NCBI GenBank assembly: GCA_944393665.1
Contig: CALYAX010000001.1
Span: 132,018 to 196,017, forward strand
DNA length: 64,000 nucleotides
Reading direction: 5' to 3'
Source: an uncultured Alphaproteobacteria bacterium
GTDB taxonomy: Bacteria; Pseudomonadota; Alphaproteobacteria; RF32; CAG-239
The position numbers and the translations under genes are program-made. The notes under the pieces are model-generated. The model did no database searches. It had not been told where the DNA came from and worked only from the letters and a program-made list of their open reading frames with translations. This document shows positions 8,243 through 17,077 of the stretch, piece by piece (position 1 is the stretch's first letter; every line of letters begins with the position of its first letter).

Positions 8243-8319
8243 ACTTTTCGGCCTCTGGAAATCACTTTCTTTGCGCAAGCTATCTGCACGCCGGCGTTTT
8301 CGTATGGCGGAAAATTTGT

Positions 8320-8348
8320 TTGACTTCAAAATACATTTCAGTTAAAAC
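8320..8348 (+). promoter_or_regulatory. Promoter of structured RNA A and the 99-aa HTH gene
   Basis: TTGACT (8320-8325), 17-nt spacer, TAAAAC (8343-8348). The expected start near 8355 falls at the base of the long stem of RNA element A, so the transcript would begin with that structure. Confidence 0.5.
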
Positions 8349-8354
8349 TAAATC

Positions 8355-8456
8355 AAGAGCTAGAAACTCTTACAAAGAACTCACTTTAAGGTGGGAGTCC
8401 GTCCGAATATATTGAATAGGCGGGCAGTTTCTTTGTAGCTGTTTCTAGCTCCCACC
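8355..8456 (+). ncRNA. Structured RNA element A (three-way junction leader)
   Basis: The closing helix is GAGCTAGAAAC (8357-8367) with GTTTCTAGCTC (8441-8451), 11 perfect pairs. It continues as ACAAAGAA (8372-8379) with TTCTTTGT (8429-8436). Inside are a small CAC/GTG hairpin (8382-8393) and a 7-bp hairpin GTCCGTC/GGCGGGC (8397-8403 with 8419-8425). A competing perfect 8-bp pairing exists between GGTGGGAG (8390-8397) and CTCCCACC (8449-8456), which would open the base of the closing helix. The element fills the leader of the HTH gene at 8491. Its architecture resembles elements B, C, D and F; the sequence is different. Confidence 0.55.
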
Positions 8457-8490
8457 ACTTTACTATAGAGAAATTACAAAGGAAAAAATC

Positions 8491-8790
8491 ATGAAAATAT
8501 TTCAGAAAATTTTTAATAAATCTGTTTTGGAACAACGGAGAATCTTGTTCGTGGAAAAGGCTAATTTGGGGCGGTCAAAAGTTCGTGTTAAGTTTTGGCG
8601 GGATTTGGGGGTTTGTTTTCGAGAAGAAAGAGAAAAAAGGCGTAAAACGACTGAACAGATTTACCGCTATGCAGAAATGCCGCGCTGGATTGTCGATAAA
8701 ATAGAACTCGGGCGGTGTCAAAGGATAGGTCAGGCTTTTAAATTGGCGGCTTATTACGGTAAAAAAATTTCAGTTCGTTTGGAAGACTAG
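8491..8790 (+). CDS. Small HTH (XRE-like) protein, 99 aa
   Basis: A basic 99-residue protein. Residues about 45-95 resemble a Cro/CI-type helix-turn-helix: LGVCFREEREKRRKTTEQIY, then a short turn and WIVDKIELGRCQRI. The first 40 residues are basic and unlike known domains. AAAGGA lies 8 nt before the ATG. It is expressed behind structured RNA element A and closed by a strong terminator. It is probably a DNA- or RNA-binding regulator. The HTH call is moderately supported; the target is unknown. Similar small HTH genes follow structured leaders at 20126 and 21299. Confidence 0.6.
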   Translation: MKIFQKIFNKSVLEQRRILFVEKANLGRSKVRVKFWRDLGVCFREEREKRRKTTEQIYRYAEMPRWIVDKIELGRCQRIGQAFKLAAYYGKKISVRLED

Positions 8791-8820
8791 AAAAAAGCCC
8801 CGGGAAGCCGGGGCTTTTTT
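8791..8820. terminator. Bidirectional intrinsic terminator
   Basis: Perfect 13-bp stem AAAAAAGCCCCGG (8791-8803) with CCGGGGCTTTTTT (8808-8820) and a GAAG loop, between the convergent HTH gene and trxA. Confidence 0.93.
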
Positions 8821-8833
8821 CATTTGAAGTTTA

Positions 8834-9148
8834 TTAAGCGTTGGCGTTAATCCAAGATTCCAGAGCGGCTTTGGAGTTTAAGCCGACTTTGACATCAATT
8901 TGTTTGCCGTCTTTGAACAAAAACAGCGTCGGAATGCTGCGAATGCCGTATTGGGCGGCGGTGTTGGGGGATTCATCAACATTCATTTTGCAAATTTCGA
9001 CTTTGCCGGCCATTTCTTTGGAAACTTCTTCCAGAACCGGAATCAGCTGACGGCAGGGCCCGCACCATTCGGCCCAGAAATCAACCAATACCAATCCTTT
9101 TGCTTTGAGAACCTCTGACTCAAATTGTGCGTCCGTAATCGCTTTCAT
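8834..9148 (-). CDS. trxA: Thioredoxin
   Basis: Cytoplasmic disulfide reductase, 104 aa. The active site WCGPC lies in [20 protein letters not shown], the cis-Pro loop in [11 protein letters not shown]. Start ATG 9148 has AAAGGA upstream; the upstream GTG/ATG extension (MKGKT) has no support. It follows addA on the same strand after about 110 nt. The addB-addA-trxA order is characteristic of alphaproteobacteria. Confidence 0.96.
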   Translation of the reverse strand: MKAITDAQFESEVLKAKGLVLVDFWAEWCGPCRQLIPVLEEVSKEMAGKVEICKMNVDESPNTAAQYGIRSIPTLFLFKDGKQIDVKVGLNSKAALESWINANA

Positions 9149-9261
9149 GGTTTTTCCTTTCAATGAACAGTATAGCTTTTTCTAATATAGTGAATATTTT
9201 TATTAAATAAAGTCTTAAATTGAAAAAAAGGCGATTTTTATAAATATACAGCGAATGTATC

Positions 9262-12200
9262 TCAGATGATTTCCATCAGGCGGGCGGTATTGGTCCACAG
9301 AATCAGGGTCTGAACTTTACGGCCGGGATAAATCTGTTCAATCAGGCGGCGATAAGCGCGCATTTGTTTGAGATAAGCGGCGGGTACTTCCGCCAGCGAG
9401 GCGGCGGCCGGACGGTTGGTTTTGAAGTCCACAATCAAAACCCGGTCCGGTTCTACGGCCAGACGGTCGATTTTTCCGGAGATGATCCGGTCATCAACAT
9501 GGCCCATCAGCGGGACCTCGGCTTTCGAAGCGGGGCCGAAGACGGCGGCAAACTGCGGATCGTTTAGGAGGCGGAGCACCTCGGTTTCAATCTGGCGGCA
9601 GTCCCGTTCGGAAAATTCAGGCGCGTTGCGGGCCAAAAACTCACGAATGACCGCCACTTTGTCAATGCTGCCGGTATCCGGCAGAAACTGCAGCAGTTTA
9701 TGAATAATGGTGCCGCGCCGGTAACATCCGCCTGAGCCGGGAGAGACGGGGGAAACCGCTGGGGTTTCCAGCTCGGTTTCATCGATTTTGGAGGGCATGA
9801 GGGGTTTGGCGAGTTTTCCTTCCTGCGGGGCGGGGGTGTGCAGCCAGCCGAAATCAGGGCAGGAATCCGTTTCGGCAGCAGCGAAGGGCTGGGGATCAAC
9901 GTTTACTTCCTGAGCGACTTCATAGTTTAAATTACCTTCTTCATCAGCAGCGGCGATTTTGGCCAGATTGGTTTTGCAGAGTTCGTACCAGGACTCTTCG
10001 CTGGGGGCGTTGTGCATTTTATAACCGCAGATACACAGCCTTTCTTCTGCCCGGGTCAAAGCCACATAGAGCAGGCGGCGGTATTCTTCCAGCGATAGTT
10101 CTTTTTCTTTGTTTTTGACGGTTTTGCAGTTATCTTCATATTCGTCGGATTTGAGGGGGTAATAAAGCACATCGTCCAGCAGCAGCCCGGCCTCGTTGCG
10201 AATCGATTTGACACGGACGGTATCCGGCAAAATAACCACCGGGGCCTGAAGTCCTTTGGAGCCGTGGACAGTCATAATCCGCACCGCATCGGCTTCGCTT
10301 TGCTCCAGTTCGCGCTTGATTTCGACTTCATCTTTTTCAACCCAGTCGATAAAAAGCTGCAGGCTGGGAATATGTTCGGCCTCAAATTTAAGGCAGAGGT
10401 TCATGAATTCGTCAATGCCGTCCTCGGCTTCCGGGCCGATGCGGGAAACCAGTTTGCGCCGCCCGCCGAGTTTTCCGAGAATAAGGGCGTAAAGCTCGTA
10501 GGGGCGGATCCGGTCGCTGATATTGAGCAGGTTCTGCAGCTCTACGGTGACGGCGGCATATTCGGGTGCGGTTTTGAGGCGCTGCCATAATGTCTGGCCG
10601 CCGCGGTTATAGGCCAGTTTGAAAAGATCATCATCGGTCAGGCCCCACAGCGGCGATTTGAGAATTTCAGCCAAAGTGAGGTCGTCTGAGGGCAGCAGCA
10701 TAAATTTGCCGACGGAAAGCAAATCCTGAACGGCGATTTGTTCCAGCAGGCGGATTTTATCAACGCCGGCAACATTGACGCCGGCATTTTTGCAGGCGCG
10801 GACCAATTCTTCGACAAAGCTGTTGCGGCGCTGAACCAGCACCATAAAATCGCGGTAGCGCAGCGGGCGGTTTTGGGAAACCAGTTTTTCGCCGCGGCCG
10901 ACCATTTGGCGAATCCGCTCGGCAATCTGGCGCGCCAGCCGGGAACTGGTGGATTCCGCCACAACCCGTTCCACCGGGGGAAGCCAGACATCGGGATTTT
11001 CGTTTTCCTCCGCTTCTATCAGCGGCCAAAGTTCAACTTTTCCGCCTTCTCCGATCCGTGACGGCGTATGCACGACTGCTTGTCCGGCGGGAGCTACGCC
11101 GCTTTTGGCTTTGTCGTCGGCAAAGACGCAGTTGACGGTATCGAGAACAGCGGCGGTAGAACGAAAAGACACTTCAAGGCTGACTTCATTAAAACTGCCG
11201 GATGGAGAAAGCTTTTCGCTGAAATGGCGGCGCATGCGGTCAAATTCGGCAGGGTCGGCACCCTGGAAAGAATAAATTGACTGTTTGCGGTCACCCACGG
11301 CAAAAACGGTGCAGGGATTGTCTTTGGCACCTTTGCCGTTAAAAAATTCATCAGTAACGGCGCGGATTATCGCCCATTGGTCAGGCGAGGTATCCTGCGC
11401 CTCGTCAATCAGCACGTTATCAATACCGCCGTCCAGTTTATAAAGCACCCAGTCGGCAGCGCCGGGAGTTTCAAGCAGGCGGCGGGTGAGAACAATCAGG
11501 TCCTCGTAGTCCATTTTGGAATGGAGGTTTTTGTAATGGTTATAACCGCGAATCAGTTCATCAGCCAGATGAAGCACCGCAGTAGTAGAAGCCAGCAGGG
11601 CGGCAGCGGCCATCTGGCGGTTGCAGGTTTGCAGGCGTTCGGCTTCGCGGGAGGCCCATTCCTCTCCGGCGGGAAAAATTTTGAAAACAGCTTTGGTGGC
11701 AACAGATTTGCGGGGGGTGCCGTCTTTGGTCAGGAAAATTGCGCTGTAATCGTTATAAATATTGGCAAAATTACGGCTGTTGAGGGCGGCTTCCAAAACA
11801 ACGGCTTTGCGGCGGTCAGAGTCAGAACCGCTGTTCATGGCTTCAGCCAGGGAACGCACGGCGGATTTGTCGGCGGCGCTCCAAAAACCGGCGGCCAGCT
11901 GGTCACGGGTGGTTCCCTGTGCCACGCCGAGTTTGGTAGCGGTGGCGGCGAGCAAATCGTCCAATCCCGCATAATTATCAAGCAGGCGGGCGATTTTGTT
12001 GCGGTTGGCGGTGATGGTTTCCATCAGTCTCGGGAACATAAATTCGCTGACCGATTTGGTGATGAAAGCCAGTGCCCGGCCGGCGGGGCTGTCAGGTTCG
12101 TCTTCAATTTTGCGCAGCAGGCGGGATTTGACTTCTTCAATGGCCTCTTTTGCGGCGCGGTCGTCCATAACCTCAAAATAGGGTGAGATTTTGGCCTCGA

Positions 12201-12645
12201 TGGGAAAGCGCTTTAAGATTTCCTGGCAGAAACTGTGGATGGTCTGAATTTTCATGCCGCCGGGTGTATCGAGCAAAACGGCGAAAAGTTTGCGCGCCTG
12301 GGCGGCAAGTTCCGAAAGCTGACGGGAATCTTCCGGCCTGCTGCCGAGCAGGCGGCATAATTCGGCTTCGAGCTTGTCATCGCTGATAACCGCCCAGCGG
12401 CTGAGCCGCCCGGCGATACGGGTGCTCATTTCAACCGCGGCCGCCTTGGTATAGGTCAGGCAGAGAATCCGACCCGGCGGGGTGCCGTTGAGGAGCAGGC
12501 GGAGGACGCGGTCGGATAAAACCTTGGTTTTTCCGGTTCCGGCGGAAGCTTCTACCCAGACGGAACGGCGGGGGTCTGAAGCCAGACGCTGCTGGCGGGT
12601 GGCAAGCTCAATGCGGGTTTGTTTCTGAAGCTCTATATCAGTCAT
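9262..12645 (-). CDS. addA: Double-strand break repair helicase-nuclease AddA
   Basis: UvrD-like helicase with a C-terminal RecB-type nuclease, about 1127 aa. It is the helicase subunit of AddAB, which resects DNA ends for RecA loading. Walker A is EASAGTGKTKVLSDR near residue 30, Walker B/DExx is VLIDEAQDTSPDQW, and helicase motifs include VGDRKQSIYSFQGADP and TVHGSKGLQAPVV. The nuclease motif is GKIDRLAVEPDRVLIVDFKTNR-like near the C-terminus. I start at ATG 12645 (MTDIELQKQ), which overlaps the addB stop by 8 nt. An upstream in-frame extension to 12825 lies inside addB and has no family similarity. Confidence 0.93.
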   Translation of the reverse strand: MTDIELQKQTRIELATRQQRLASDPRRSVWVEASAGTGKTKVLSDRVLRLLLNGTPPGRILCLTYTKAAAVEMSTRIAGRLSRWAVISDDKLEAELCRLLGSRPEDSRQLSELAAQARKLFAVLLDTPGGMKIQTIHSFCQEILKRFPIEAKISPYFEVMDDRAAKEAIEEVKSRLLRKIEDEPDSPAGRALAFITKSVSEFMFPRLMETITANRNKIARLLDNYAGLDDLLAATATKLGVAQGTTRDQLAAGFWSAADKSAVRSLAEAMNSGSDSDRRKAVVLEAALNSRNFANIYNDYSAIFLTKDGTPRKSVATKAVFKIFPAGEEWASREAERLQTCNRQMAAAALLASTTAVLHLADELIRGYNHYKNLHSKMDYEDLIVLTRRLLETPGAADWVLYKLDGGIDNVLIDEAQDTSPDQWAIIRAVTDEFFNGKGAKDNPCTVFAVGDRKQSIYSFQGADPAEFDRMRRHFSEKLSPSGSFNEVSLEVSFRSTAAVLDTVNCVFADDKAKSGVAPAGQAVVHTPSRIGEGGKVELWPLIEAEENENPDVWLPPVERVVAESTSSRLARQIAERIRQMVGRGEKLVSQNRPLRYRDFMVLVQRRNSFVEELVRACKNAGVNVAGVDKIRLLEQIAVQDLLSVGKFMLLPSDDLTLAEILKSPLWGLTDDDLFKLAYNRGGQTLWQRLKTAPEYAAVTVELQNLLNISDRIRPYELYALILGKLGGRRKLVSRIGPEAEDGIDEFMNLCLKFEAEHIPSLQLFIDWVEKDEVEIKRELEQSEADAVRIMTVHGSKGLQAPVVILPDTVRVKSIRNEAGLLLDDVLYYPLKSDEYEDNCKTVKNKEKELSLEEYRRLLYVALTRAEERLCICGYKMHNAPSEESWYELCKTNLAKIAAADEEGNLNYEVAQEVNVDPQPFAAAETDSCPDFGWLHTPAPQEGKLAKPLMPSKIDETELETPAVSPVSPGSGGCYRRGTIIHKLLQFLPDTGSIDKVAVIREFLARNAPEFSERDCRQIETEVLRLLNDPQFAAVFGPASKAEVPLMGHVDDRIISGKIDRLAVEPDRVLIVDFKTNRPAAASLAEVPAAYLKQMRAYRRLIEQIYPGRKVQTLILWTNTARLMEII

Positions 12646-15478
12646 CGCCGCCTCCCTGCACCGACCATTCTTTGGTGCGGGCCAAATGCTCATAATCGGA
12701 ATATTCGGGAATCCGTTTGGGGTTGGGGTGGCAGATGTAAGCCGTTGACGGAAAGTCAAAAACATTGACCAGCTCTTTAAGATGTTGTTCGGTATCGGCC
12801 AGCAGCTGCTCCATCTCGCCGTCAATAACGGTTGCCTGACGGCCGAGCTGCCAGTAAATCAGCTGGTCAACTGCCGCGGCCGGGAGCGAGCCGAATCCGC
12901 CGCGGGCGGCAATAAGGCCCTCAACCGGCAGCTGGGGGGCATAGCCGGCGCGAACTTCTTTGGGCGTGCGGGCTTTGCCGGTTTTGTAGTCAATGATGTT
13001 GATTTTGCCGTCCAGGGTCTGATCGACCCGGTCGGCTTTGGCGGTGACGGTAAATTTTCCCGCAGGGGCCGTCCAGGAATATTCCCCTCTGACCTCGTTA
13101 TTGACGCGGCGGATGTTCAGGCGGTATTCCTCTTCGGTGCTGACCAGCCAGTCGACAATCTTTTCAAAGGCGGGCCACCAGAAAGCGCGGCGCTCCAGCG
13201 CCAGGTTGTTTTCGGCGAAAGTCTGCCGGCCGGCGGCCAGAAGTTCTTCACGGGCATTGGCGGGAAATTCCGCGGGCCAGCGGTTATTAAACTGTTCCAG
13301 AATGCCGTGGATAATGGTGCCGTAGTCAGCCATGGTCAGGTCCGGCTCGATTTCTTCCAAAGGTTTCAGCCGGAGGATATATTTTGCAAAAACGCTGTAA
13401 GGGTCACGCATGAGCAGCTCAATGCCGCTGGCGGAAAGTTTGCGCGGGCGGGCGCTCACCGGCGGGCAGGGCGCCGGCGGTTCCAGCCGGGTGAATGCGG
13501 CGGGGTGGTCGAGGCTGCGGGCCAGCAGGCGGTATAATGGCATTTCGATGGTTTCGATATTCAGGTTAAGCGCTTTGAGCACGGTTTCCAGCCGCATAAG
13601 CCAGCGGGACTTTACCATCGGCGTGCCTTCGACACGGTCGGCGCGGGTGAGGTAAACTTCCGGCGCGGCAAGCAGGTTGCAGAAGTCCAGCGCCAGAATG
13701 CCGATGGCTTTTTCGGGCAGGGGGAATCCAAAATCCTTTTTCATGGGGCGTGACAGCCAGGGGTCAGAACCGGCTGACTGCGGCCAGACGGTTTCATTAA
13801 CGCCGCCGATAATCATGGTGTCATAGTGGCTGAGGCGGGCCTCAATAGGGCCGAGAATCCGCAGGCGGGGGTGGGTGCCGTAACGGGGACGAACGGTGAT
13901 TCCGGCAATCATCGCCTCAAACAAACCCAGATATTCGCGCGGTTCAATCTCGCCCAAAACCCCGGCCTGTTCATACCAGCCGGCCAGAAAATCAGCGGCG
14001 GCTTCTCCCGCTTCGCCGCGCCAGAGCAAATCGGTGCCGGGGGTTTCGGCGGTGGCGGCCAGCCGTTCGGCGGCCTGAATATGCGCGGCGAGCAGCTCCT
14101 GCAGCGAGGCCGAGGGGCGGGCGGATAATTCGCGAAACCCGCCGAGCAGATCGTTCAGGCAGGCCAACAGGCTTTCAAGCTCGGGGTCGGGCGTTTGGCC
14201 GCGCCAGACGACTTGTTCCAGATTGCGCGCCTGGCGGCGGACCTCGGCATAAGTTTTACCCAGGCCGCACAGCGGATGTTTGAGCAGGGCGAGCAGGTCA
14301 ACCCGGCGCGGTTTGGCGGCGGCAACGGCTGTCAGCCGCAAAAAGGCGCCAAGAGGGGTGAGCCCGAGGGGGCGTCCGGCAGAATCGTCAACATCAATGT
14401 TCCAGCGTGCCAGTTCGGCGGCAACGCGGCGGGCCAGGTTGCGGTCGGGGGTGACCAGCGCGGCGGTTTTTTCGGGCGTTTCGAGGGTTTGGCGCATCAG
14501 CAGGGCAATCGCCAGCGCCTCCTCGCGGATATCGGCGGTGTTAATGACATTCAGCCCGGCCAGGGCCGCGGCGGAAATTCCGGTTGCAGAAAGGCAGCGC
14601 CATCGGTCGGTGGTAACGGCGGGGCGCATGACCTCGGCAATCAGCTTTTCGCGTTCAGGTTCGGCAGGCGGCGTAAAATCGGCGACATCTTCGCGGCGCA
14701 GCCCGAGATAATCCAGCAGCTGTTTCAGCTCAAACTGGGGATGGGTTTCATCGATCTGCTCCCAGGCCTCATCTTCCAAATGACGGTTCAGCCCGGCGAG
14801 AATGACTTCGCCGCGGGGCAGCCCAAGAATAACTTTAACCAGCTCTTTCATGGCCGGATAGGTGGCGGTGGTTCCGGCGGCAATAATCCGCCCTTTGGGG
14901 GGGCAGGCCTGCCAGAGGGCGCATTGCTGGCGAATCAGCAGGTTGCGGCGCTGAGCCGGGTCAATCAGTCCGCGCTCGTTCAAAATTTGCGGCCAATATT
15001 CGGTGATGATGGCGAGAAACTTGAGCGTTTCCTGCCAATGGGCGGCGTATTCTTCCGGCACCAGGGCGCGGAGATTGTCAAAACTGAGGTTTTCGTTGTG
15101 GGCGGTGTCTATCAGGCGCGCCAGTTCCTGCGCCAGAAAACAGGCCTGATTGAGCGACATTTTTTCGATACCGAAATCATGCGGTTTTGCCATGATTATT
15201 TTGGTAAACAACATCAGCCGTTCGGCGCGGTCAATCGCCGGGGGGAGCTGGGCGAGGGCTGTTTCGATATGGTTACCGGTCAGCAGCAGCTCGTCTTCTT
15301 CCACCTCGCCCAAGGGCATCAGCCGGGGAAGCAGGGTGGGCTGCAGCCCTTTGAGGCGGACAAAAGCGTCCTGAAGGTTTTGGCAGGCGCGGCGGTTGGG
15401 CAGCAGGAACAACACCTCCGCCAGGTCAAGCGGGTTGTCGCGGTATTCTTCCAGAAAGCGGGCGGCCAGCGTGTCCAC
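12638..15478 (-). CDS. addB: AddB, inactivated-helicase/nuclease subunit of AddAB
   Basis: About 946 aa or slightly longer. Alphaproteobacterial AddB with N-terminal LFLLPNRRACQNLQDAF (degenerate Walker region) and a C-terminal PD-(D/E)xK nuclease (AKADRVDQTLDGKINIIDYKTG). The annotated GTG at 15478 is probably internal. In-frame codons just upstream read NLFNISASGCF, matching the usual AddB N-terminus (NLYTIPxGLPF). There is no ATG, GTG or TTG between there and the preceding stop. A CTG at 15515-15517, overlapping the end of rdgB, could be the true start. It is translationally coupled to addA downstream. Confidence 0.9.
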   Translation of the reverse strand: MDTLAARFLEEYRDNPLDLAEVLFLLPNRRACQNLQDAFVRLKGLQPTLLPRLMPLGEVEEDELLLTGNHIETALAQLPPAIDRAERLMLFTKIIMAKPHDFGIEKMSLNQACFLAQELARLIDTAHNENLSFDNLRALVPEEYAAHWQETLKFLAIITEYWPQILNERGLIDPAQRRNLLIRQQCALWQACPPKGRIIAAGTTATYPAMKELVKVILGLPRGEVILAGLNRHLEDEAWEQIDETHPQFELKQLLDYLGLRREDVADFTPPAEPEREKLIAEVMRPAVTTDRWRCLSATGISAAALAGLNVINTADIREEALAIALLMRQTLETPEKTAALVTPDRNLARRVAAELARWNIDVDDSAGRPLGLTPLGAFLRLTAVAAAKPRRVDLLALLKHPLCGLGKTYAEVRRQARNLEQVVWRGQTPDPELESLLACLNDLLGGFRELSARPSASLQELLAAHIQAAERLAATAETPGTDLLWRGEAGEAAADFLAGWYEQAGVLGEIEPREYLGLFEAMIAGITVRPRYGTHPRLRILGPIEARLSHYDTMIIGGVNETVWPQSAGSDPWLSRPMKKDFGFPLPEKAIGILALDFCNLLAAPEVYLTRADRVEGTPMVKSRWLMRLETVLKALNLNIETIEMPLYRLLARSLDHPAAFTRLEPPAPCPPVSARPRKLSASGIELLMRDPYSVFAKYILRLKPLEEIEPDLTMADYGTIIHGILEQFNNRWPAEFPANAREELLAAGRQTFAENNLALERRAFWWPAFEKIVDWLVSTEEEYRLNIRRVNNEVRGEYSWTAPAGKFTVTAKADRVDQTLDGKINIIDYKTGKARTPKEVRAGYAPQLPVEGLIAARGGFGSLPAAAVDQLIYWQLGRQATVIDGEMEQLLADTEQHLKELVNVFDFPSTAYICHPNPKRIPEYSDYEHLARTKEWSVQGGGDD

Positions 15479-15509
15479 AAAGCAGCCGGAAGCGGAGATG
15501 TTAAACAGG

Positions 15510-16124
15510 TTAGTCAGCGTTAAAAACCCCGGTTATGAATTTCTCAAAAGCGCGGCCGCGGTGAGAAACAGCCGCTTTTTCATCTTTGCTAAAATGGGCA
15601 AAAGTCTTGTCGGACCCGTCGGGAATAAACACCGGGTCGAAGCCGAAACCGCCGGTGCCGCTTTTTTCATGTGCGATAACGCCGTTGACGCGGCCCTCAA
15701 AAAAGCGGCATTTTTCGCCGGGGATTTTGAAAGCCAGCACGCAGGCAAAATAAGCGGAGTGGTCGGCGGTGTCAAGCGCGGCCAGTTCGGCCAGCAGCTT
15801 GTCCATGCCGCGGCTGAAATCGCGTTCGGTTTTGCCGTCTTTTTCAAATTCGGAATAACGCGCGGAATAAACGCCGGGACGGCCGCCCAGCGCATTGACG
15901 CAGAGGCCGGAATCATCGGCCAGGCAGGGCAGGCCCGAGGCCTCGCTCAATTGTTCGGCTTTCAGCGCCGCGTTTTCGGCAAAGGTGGTTCCGGTTTCTT
16001 CCACATCGGGCAGGTTGAGCTCGCGGGCAGAAACCACCTCGATTTGATAAGGCGAGAGCATTTTTTTAATCTCGTCAATCTTGCCCTGATTATGGGAAGC
16101 AACGACCAGTTTGGTGATTTTCAT
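15510..16124 (-). CDS. rdgB: Non-canonical purine NTP pyrophosphatase (RdgB/HAM1)
   Basis: House-cleaning pyrophosphatase removing (d)ITP and XTP, 204 aa. The N-terminus TKLVVASHNQGKIDEIKKML is the classic HAM1 motif; LPCLADDSGLCVNALGG and FGFDPVFIPDGSDKTFA are further signatures. It lies 10 nt after rph and just ahead of addB on the minus strand, so the genes form an operon. Confidence 0.95.
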   Translation of the reverse strand: MKITKLVVASHNQGKIDEIKKMLSPYQIEVVSARELNLPDVEETGTTFAENAALKAEQLSEASGLPCLADDSGLCVNALGGRPGVYSARYSEFEKDGKTERDFSRGMDKLLAELAALDTADHSAYFACVLAFKIPGEKCRFFEGRVNGVIAHEKSGTGGFGFDPVFIPDGSDKTFAHFSKDEKAAVSHRGRAFEKFITGVFNAD

Positions 16125-16134
16125 GGGATTATCC

Positions 16135-16845
16135 TTACAGTCCTAAAGCTTGTTTTTGTTTGGCGATGATTTCTTTAATGCCTTTTTTGCCGAGAGCAAG
16201 CATTTGGTTAAACTGCTCCTCGTCAAAAGGCGCCCCTTCGGCGGTTCCCTGAATCTCGACAATTTTGCCGCTTTCGGTCATGACGAAATTCATATCAACC
16301 TGGGAATTGGAATCCTCGACATAATCAACGTCCAAAATTGGCTCGCCGTTATAAATATCGCAGGAAACGGCGGCGACAAATTCACGAATGGGATTGACCT
16401 TGATTTTTTTCTCGGCCATCAGTTTTTGAACGGCGATATAGAGAGCGACAAAACCGCCGGTGATGGAGGCAACGCGGGTGCCGCCGTCAGCCTGAATCAC
16501 GTCGCAGTCAATACAAATGGAAATATCTTTCATCTTGTCGAGATCAACCACCGAGCGGAGAGAGCGGCCGACCAGGCGCTGGATTTCCTGCGTGCGGCCG
16601 GAAGGCTTTTTGCATTCCCGGGGAATTCGCTGCTGGGCGGAGCGGGGGAGCATGGCATATTCGGAGGTAATCCAGCCTTTGTTCTGGCCTTTGAGCCACT
16701 GGGGGACTTTTTCCTCAACGCTGGCGGTGCAGACGACATGGGTGCCGCCGAATTTGACGAGGCAGGAACCCTCGGCATAGGGGTTAAAATGAGGAATCAG
16801 CTCAATATCGCGGAGCTGGTCGTTGGCACGTTGGGAATGGCGCAT
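16135..16845 (-). CDS. rph: Ribonuclease PH
   Basis: Phosphorolytic 3'-5' exoribonuclease for tRNA 3' trimming, 236 aa. Motifs are [16 protein letters not shown], the phosphate-binding [18 protein letters not shown] and [20 protein letters not shown]. It heads the rph-rdgB-addB-addA minus-strand series. In many alphaproteobacteria hrcA and grpE lie next to rph; here grpE is 4.9 kb away, behind an accessory island. Confidence 0.96.
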   Translation of the reverse strand: MRHSQRANDQLRDIELIPHFNPYAEGSCLVKFGGTHVVCTASVEEKVPQWLKGQNKGWITSEYAMLPRSAQQRIPRECKKPSGRTQEIQRLVGRSLRSVVDLDKMKDISICIDCDVIQADGGTRVASITGGFVALYIAVQKLMAEKKIKVNPIREFVAAVSCDIYNGEPILDVDYVEDSNSQVDMNFVMTESGKIVEIQGTAEGAPFDEEQFNQMLALGKKGIKEIIAKQKQALGL

Positions 16846-17002
16846 GATCTTTCTTCTTTCATGATTAAAAACTGGGGTAATTTTAGGCTAAAAGCGCGCT
16901 GTTGTCCAGAGGGTAATGCAGGGCGGGTGACAAATAGCGCGTGCAGCGGGGCCGGCGGGAAGATTTAAATTTCCGGGCGGGGAAAAAGAAAACAGGGGGC
17001 GT

Positions 17003-17063
17003 TTTTGCAAAGAATGGCAAAAACAGGGGTAAACAGGGCTGCAAAATGCAATTCTTTGCAAAA
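17003..17063. repeat. 13-bp inverted repeat at the edge of the RloAB island
   Basis: TTTTGCAAAGAAT (17003-17015) pairs with ATTCTTTGCAAAA (17051-17063), with a 35-nt loop containing two AAACAGGG repeats. It lies just after the rloB stop. The right arm contains CAATTCTTTG (17049-17058), which recurs in the same orientation at 18943-18952 in front of rloA. The flanking 10-bp direct repeats bracket the island. They may mark its insertion, or be shared regulatory/terminator sequence. Confidence 0.5.
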
Positions 17064-17077
17064 TATGAACAGAGAAT

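Noticed and set aside
11377..12186. 269-codon plus-strand frame inside addA and the 442-codon frame inside addB
   Set aside because: Antisense shadows of GC-rich helicase/nuclease genes; low-complexity Gly/Phe-rich translations without motifs.
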